DNA from: Atopobiaceae bacterium UBA7016
GTDB lineage: Bacteria; Actinomycetota; Coriobacteriia; Coriobacteriales; Atopobiaceae
DNA length: 5,298 nucleotides
Direction of reading: 5' to 3'
Assembly: GCA_002449555.1 (NCBI GenBank)
Contig: DJXA01000039.1
Coordinates: 7,817-13,114 of the forward strand
The notes under the pieces are model-generated. The model was not told the origin of the DNA. It worked only from the letters and a program-made list of their open reading frames with translations, and made no database searches. The translations under genes and the position numbers were made by a program. Each line of letters opens with the position of its first letter. Position 1 is the first letter of the stretch. Of this stretch, positions 4,355 to 5,298 are shown piece after piece.

Positions 4355-5298
4355 TTACTCCCCTGCGCGGTCGCGACCGATAGCCTCGGTCCTCCACGCC
4401 TCCCAGCCACGCGGCCCGGGCTCAAAGAACGCCCCGCGCTCAAGCCCGTCCGGCAGGTACTGCTGGTCAACCCAGCCGCCCGGGAAGTCATGCGGATACT
4501 GGTACGGCCCATACGACTCAGACCCCGGACGATGCCGGTCGCGCAGATGGTTGGGCACCTCACGCGCCGGGCCGCTCCGCACCTCTTCCTGAGCCCGCGC
4601 CAGACCCATGTAGCTGGCGTTGCTTTTAGGTGCCAGGCACATGTACGTCACGGCCTGCGCCAGGTTGATGGAGCACTCAGGGTAGCCGATGACCTCGGTG
4701 GCCTTGAACGCCGCCTCAGCCACCAGAAGAGCCTGCGGATCGGCGTTACCAATATCTTCGCTCGCCAAAATGAAGATGCGCCGCGCAATGAACTTCGGAT
4801 CCTCGCCCGCGTCAATCATGCGTGCCAACCAGTACAGCGCGGCATCTGGGTCTGATCCGCGCATGCTCTTGATAAACGCCGAGATGATGTCGTAGTGCAT
4901 GTCGCCGGACTTGTCATACGTCAGGCCACGCCGCGGGTTTGCCTCGTGCACGTGCTCCACCGTAATGGCCACGGGCTTCTCCGCCGTCGGCTGTGGCTCG
5001 CCCACCGGCGGAAGGGCCATCTGACTCGCCAGCTCAAGCGAGGTGAGCGCCGCGCGGCCGTCTCCCCCAGCCAGCATCACGATGTCTTCCAGCGCATCCG
5101 CGTCCAGCGTGAAGGCACCTGCCAGCCCGTCCGGGTCGTCAATAGCGCGCAGCACCAGCTCGCGCACCGCCGCGTCATCCAGATGCGTCAGCTCAACCAC
5201 GCGCGAGCGACTAATCAGCGCCGAATTCACCTCGAAGTACGGGTTCTCCGTCGTGGCGCCAATCAGCACCACCACGCGATCCTCCACCGCATGGAGCA
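4355..5298 (-). CDS. rarA: Replication-associated recombination protein A (RarA/MgsA), C-terminal part; N-terminus beyond right edge
   Basis: AAA+ ATPase of the RarA/MgsA/WRNIP1 family (clamp-loader-like) that acts at stalled replication forks and binds SSB in studied members. About 313 residues are visible; full proteins are usually about 420-450, so the Walker A and B parts lie outside the window. The frame is open to the edge, where LHAVEDRVVVLIGATTENP matches the family's sensor-1 region. ALISRSRV follows, carrying the SR arginine-finger motif. The C-terminal helical and tetramerisation part is classical: RRGLTYDKSGDMHYDIISAF, KSMRGSDPDAALYWLARM, GEDPKFIARRIFILASEDIG and EVIGYPECSINLAQAVTYM, ending with PHDFPGGWVDQQYLP and TAA. 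The GTG at 5287 is internal, not the start. The gene is convergent with the regulator gene and looks like ordinary housekeeping, unrelated to the kinase operon. Confidence 0.96.
   Translation of the reverse strand, partial: LHAVEDRVVVLIGATTENPYFEVNSALISRSRVVELTHLDDAAVRELVLRAIDDPDGLAGAFTLDADALEDIVMLAGGDGRAALTSLELASQMALPPVGEPQPTAEKPVAITVEHVHEANPRRGLTYDKSGDMHYDIISAFIKSMRGSDPDAALYWLARMIDAGEDPKFIARRIFILASEDIGNADPQALLVAEAAFKATEVIGYPECSINLAQAVTYMCLAPKSNASYMGLARAQEEVRSGPAREVPNHLRDRHRPGSESYGPYQYPHDFPGGWVDQQYLPDGLERGAFFEPGPRGWEAWRTEAIGRDRAGE

Noticed and set aside
5285..5287. GTG at 5287 as the rarA start
   Set aside because: The frame continues to the window edge with family-typical residues (LHAVEDR), and the protein would lack its entire ATP-binding part.

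Overview
The window looks like chromosomal DNA from a fairly GC-rich, Gram-positive type bacterium. My best guess is an actinomycete of the Coriobacteriia (Collinsella/Olsenella-like). This rests on the base composition by eye, the strong AGGAGG-type ribosome sites, the Sec signal peptide style, and the mix of genes. It is an impression, not a computed placement. I see no transposase, integrase, CRISPR array, tRNA or rRNA.

Left and centre (1-3377, all on the minus strand) is a tightly packed four-gene unit. In order of transcription, right to left, it encodes a PP2C-type Ser/Thr phosphatase (286 aa), a transmembrane Hanks-type Ser/Thr kinase with a large non-PASTA outer domain (643 aa), a small single-pass membrane protein with a basic Ser/Thr-rich tail (130 aa), and the first 59 codons of an exported protein with a signal peptide that runs off the left edge. 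Junctions are TAGTG (1-nt overlap), TAGCATG (1-nt gap) and a 12-nt gap, so co-translation is very likely. The unit reads as a reversible phosphorylation module linking the cell surface to the cytoplasm.

The intergenic region 3378-3658 separates this operon from a divergent XRE/S24-type repressor gene (3659-4291, plus strand). It holds candidate promoters in both directions, a perfect 11-bp inverted repeat just before the repressor start, and a further copy of the same half-site (as a 12-bp direct repeat) over the candidate operon promoters. It also holds a GC-rich stem-loop followed by a T-rich run in the leader of the phosphatase gene. The simplest model is that the repressor controls itself and the kinase/phosphatase operon, with possible attenuation in the leader. 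This is inference from sequence. The repressor keeps the S24 serine and an Ala-Gly pair but seems to have Arg where the catalytic Lys should be.

Right side (4355-5298, minus strand) is the C-terminal two thirds or so of RarA (MgsA), the AAA+ replication-associated recombination factor, cut by the window edge. A perfect 15-bp inverted repeat sits in the 63-nt gap between the convergent repressor and rarA genes and probably ends both transcripts, though it has no T-tract.
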